From DTU019 sp050949825 (GTDB lineage: Bacteria > Bacillota > Syntrophomonadia > Syntrophomonadales > Syntrophomonadaceae): a stretch of 64,000 bases of DNA. The stretch lies in NCBI GenBank assembly GCA_050949825.1, contig JBMNGL010000013.1:62001-126000 (forward strand). The letters run 5' to 3'. This document shows, in pieces, positions 61,795 through 64,000 of this stretch (its first letter is position 1; every line of letters begins with the position of its first letter). Made by a program: the position numbers and the translations under genes. The notes beneath the pieces were generated by a model. The model was not told the DNA's origin and did not search any database. It saw only the letters and a list, made by a program, of their open reading frames with translations.

Positions 61795-62410
61795 GTTATC
61801 ATCCTGAATCAAGGTTGTCATGCTGAAACAAGCTGGTCATCCTGAGCGTAGCGAAGGATCTTCCCCCGAAAGTTGTTCGCTTCGCGAAAGATCCTTCGGG
61901 CGTTGCCCTCAGGATGACAAAACCGGGCGTTGCCCTTAAGGATGACAAAACGGGCGTTGCCCTTAAGGATGACAAAACCGGGTTTTCATAGCAATGACAG
62001 GAGCATGCGCCCAGAATGGAAGTAGCCCATTGTTGTCATCCTGAGCGTAGCGAAGGATCTTTCTCCCGAGGGTTGTTCGCTTCGCGAAAGATCCTTCGGG
62101 CGTTGCCCTCAGGATGACAAAACCGGGCGTTGCCCTCAGGATGACAAAACCGGGCGTTGCCCTCAGGATGACAAAACCGGGTTTTCATAGCAATGACAGG
62201 AGCATGCGCCCAGAATGGAAGTAGCCCATTGTTGTCATCCTGAGCGTAGCGAAGGATCTTTCTCCCGAGGGTTGTTCGCTTCGCGAAAGATCCTTCGGGC
62301 GTTGCCCTCAGGATGACAAAACCGGGCGTTGCCCTTAAGGATGACAAAACGGGCGTTGCCCTTAAGGATGACAAAACCGGGTTTTCATAGCAATGACGGG
62401 GGGGTTGCGC
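61795..62410. repeat. GTCATCCTGAGC repeat cluster, three ~197-bp units
   Basis: Full hairpin copies open at 61837, 62034 and 62232 with GTCATCCTGAGCGTAGCGAA. Each is followed by GATCTTTC(T)CCCGA, TTGTTCGCTTCGCGAAAGAT, CCTTCGGGCGTTGCCC and two or three AAAACCGGGCGTTGCCC tails. Each then has GTTTTCATAGCAATGACAGG plus GAGCATGCGCCCAGAATGG. The long spacer between copies is repeated too, so the whole 197-bp unit was duplicated. Together with the flanks, 61607-62520 holds no gene. Confidence 0.95.
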
Positions 62411-62520
62411 TCAGAATGACAGTACTGCTGCTCGGCACTAGAACGGAGTAAAGCGGAGTGTCGTACGGGCAGAAAATGATTATAATAATAGGGATGGATC
62501 GAAGGAGATGATTTTGGGGT

Positions 62521-63780
62521 ATGAAGAAAGCCTATTTAATTTCCACCGGAACTGAGCTGCTGCTGGGCAATACGGTGGATAGCAATTCCATGTTTTTAGC
62601 GCAAAAACTGGCTGAAACGGGTATAAAGGTTATTGGCAAGAGCATTGTCGGGGATAATCGGGAGACTATATCCGTGGCCTTTAAAACAGGCCTGGAATTG
62701 GCGGATCTGGTGGTGGCCACCGGCGGTCTGGGCCCGACCCGCGACGACCTGACTAAAGAGGTGGCTTGCGAAGCGATGGGCTGCGAGTTGCAGATGGTTG
62801 AGGAAGAATTGCATGGGATTGAAGAATTCTTTGCCAGGCGACATCGTAAAATGGCCGATTGCAACCGCAAGCAGGCCATGTTTCCTCAGGAAGCCAGGGT
62901 TTTAAAGAACCGCCTGGGTACGGCTCCGGGCATGTATCTGGCCAGGGATGGCAAGGTGGTGATATTGCTGCCCGGTCCACCGCGAGAGATGCAGGATATG
63001 TACATTATGGCGGCAGAACCGCTGCTGCTTCAGGAAAAAGGCCTGGTTGGATCGGGAGTGCAATCGCGGCTTATAAAGGTGTTTGGACCAGGAGAATCGC
63101 AGGTGGAGGAAATGCTTAAGGGCGTTCTCGATGATCAGCAGGATTATAGCATGGCCCTCCTGGCACAGGAGGGCGAAGTGCATATCAAGTTCACTGCCGA
63201 TAGTCTTGATGGAAACCAGACCAGGCAGCGTCTCAACGAACTCTGCCAGCGCATAGAAAAGGCACTGGGCCGGAATGTGTTCGCTTATGATGAAGAAACT
63301 TTGACCGGGGTGGTGGCAAAGCAACTGCAGCAGCAAGGATTGTCTCTGGCTGTGGTTGAATCCTGCAGTGGAGGCCTCTTGAGCAAAATGATCACCGATT
63401 TGCCCGGTAGTTCGGAATACTTCTGGGGCGGGGCAGTATCATACAGCAATGCTGCCAAACGGACGCTGCTTGGTGTTAAAGAGGAGACCCTGCAGGCCTA
63501 TGGGGCGGTGAGCAGCGAGACGGCAGCCGAGATGGCTCTGGGTTTACAGAAGGTTTCCGGGGCCGATGTGGCGGTTTCCATTACGGGAGTAGCCGGTCCG
63601 GACGGAGGCAGCGAGGATAAGCCGGTAGGCCTGGTGTATTTTGGTGTAGCCTGGCAGCAAGAGGTGAAGGTTAAAGAAATGCGTTTTGTGGGTGATCGCA
63701 ATGCTATTCGCACCCTGGCAGCGAAAAGTGCCCTGGATTTGGTGCGGCGCAGGTTTTTATCCGGGGAGGCGCAATCATGA
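62521..63780 (+). CDS. cinA: CinA family protein (nicotinamide-nucleotide amidase / competence-damage protein)
   Basis: A full-length 419-residue CinA. The N-terminal MoCF-like pyrophosphatase domain (about 1-170, STGTELLLGNTVDSN, ATGGLGPTRDDLTKE) is followed by a linker and the C-terminal amidase domain. That domain (about 260-415) has ESCSGGLLSKMITDLPGSS and SITGVAGPDGGSEDKPVG. AAGGAGAT lies upstream with long spacing. It overlaps the next gene by 4 bases. In Firmicutes recA commonly follows nearby, which would lie beyond the window. Confidence 0.95.
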   Translation: MKKAYLISTGTELLLGNTVDSNSMFLAQKLAETGIKVIGKSIVGDNRETISVAFKTGLELADLVVATGGLGPTRDDLTKEVACEAMGCELQMVEEELHGIEEFFARRHRKMADCNRKQAMFPQEARVLKNRLGTAPGMYLARDGKVVILLPGPPREMQDMYIMAAEPLLLQEKGLVGSGVQSRLIKVFGPGESQVEEMLKGVLDDQQDYSMALLAQEGEVHIKFTADSLDGNQTRQRLNELCQRIEKALGRNVFAYDEETLTGVVAKQLQQQGLSLAVVESCSGGLLSKMITDLPGSSEYFWGGAVSYSNAAKRTLLGVKEETLQAYGAVSSETAAEMALGLQKVSGADVAVSITGVAGPDGGSEDKPVGLVYFGVAWQQEVKVKEMRFVGDRNAIRTLAAKSALDLVRRRFLSGEAQS

Positions 63781-64000
63781 GGGCCTTTATTGCCATTCCG
63801 GTGCCTGAAGCAGTGAAAGAGCAAGTCGAAAAGGCGAAAAGCCAGCTGCTGCAGGTCAATCCGGATATTAAGTGGGTTGAATACAACAACTATCACCTCA
63901 CATTGAAATTCCTGGGCGAAATCAACGGTCAACAGGTGCAGAAAATAGGGGAACGTCTGCGCCAGGTGGGTGAATGCAGCCCGCCATTCTATCTGGCTAT
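63777..64000 (+). CDS. thpR: RNA 2',3'-cyclic phosphodiesterase (2'-5' RNA ligase family), 5' part
   Basis: The ATG overlaps the cinA stop (ATGA) and GGGGAGG lies 7 bases ahead. The 74 visible residues open MRAFIAIPVPEAVKEQVEKA and contain the first catalytic HXTX motif in YHLTLKFLGEI. The second motif and the 3' end lie outside the window. The family hydrolyses 2',3'-cyclic phosphates on RNA. The linkage cinA-thpR is common in clostridia. Confidence 0.88.
   Translation, partial: MRAFIAIPVPEAVKEQVEKAKSQLLQVNPDIKWVEYNNYHLTLKFLGEINGQQVQKIGERLRQVGECSPPFYLA

Noticed and set aside
62036..62374. Reverse open frame of 112 codons, and a similar one at 32852-33076
   Set aside because: Repeat-derived peptides (FCHPEGNARF and similar), not genes.

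Overview
The window reads as a chromosomal segment of an anaerobic, endospore-forming Firmicute of the class Clostridia. This rests on both dipicolinate synthase subunits (dpaA/dpaB), a SpoIIIE-type FtsK, TepA and YlzJ-like proteins, SLH-anchored surface proteins, RNase J, a PyrK/PyrD type-1B pyrimidine operon and many strong AGGAGG-type ribosome binding sites. A syntrophic clostridial lineage (Syntrophomonadales or Peptococcales) would fit, but the genus cannot be fixed from the sequence alone.

Layout. 1-3503: end of a glycosyltransferase, htpG, an unassigned stretch, and a reverse-strand TIM-barrel epimerase-like gene. 3551-4903: a large intergenic array of hairpin-forming GTCATCCTGAGC repeats ending in ten perfect 28-bp tandem copies. 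5025-15714: a promoter, a cobalamin riboswitch and a terminator lead into a cluster that looks dedicated to B12-type compounds. It holds a giant SLH-anchored protein with three DUF4430 (transcobalamin C-terminal-like) domains around an alpha/alpha-barrel, a DUF4430 lipoprotein, EcfT, a fused EcfA-EcfA', a second alpha/alpha-barrel-SLH protein and an ECF S component. 15775-25022: an Rpn nuclease beside a perfect 34-bp palindrome, a secreted protein with an Ig-like domain, a five-PAS protein, lspA-rluD, a PAP2 phosphatase and a GT4 glycosyltransferase.

25280-36632 is a complete pyrimidine cluster: pyrR-pyrB-pyrC-carA-carB-(repeats)-pyrK-pyrD-pyrF-pyrE. It has two PyrR-type attenuators, one before pyrR and one between pyrR and pyrB. 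The carbamoyl phosphate synthase small subunit has lost the catalytic Cys and His of its glutaminase site. A group II intron domain V relic follows pyrE.

36923-64000 holds a small unknown protein, rqcH, a coiled-coil protein and a Usp protein. Then comes a run that largely follows the Bacillus spoVF-dap-rnj-tepA-spoIIIE-rodZ-pgsA-cinA order: dapB, dpaA, dpaB, asd, aspartokinase, dapA, rnj, (ylzJ, tepA inverted), uppP, ftsK/spoIIIE, an HTH-pseudo-PfkB regulator, rodZ, rimO and pgsA. A two-gene FtsH-like module and a GntR-ABC operon follow, then cinA and the start of thpR. Together these make diaminopimelate/lysine and spore dipicolinate, recycle undecaprenyl phosphate, and handle chromosome translocation and cell shape.

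About 3 kb is occupied by one family of GTCATCCTGAGC repeats, always between genes. Two further palindrome families (CCAACAGGGGACGTTCTT and GGTGCCTGGCACC types) are also scattered between genes. No rRNA, tRNA, CRISPR array or intact insertion sequence was seen.
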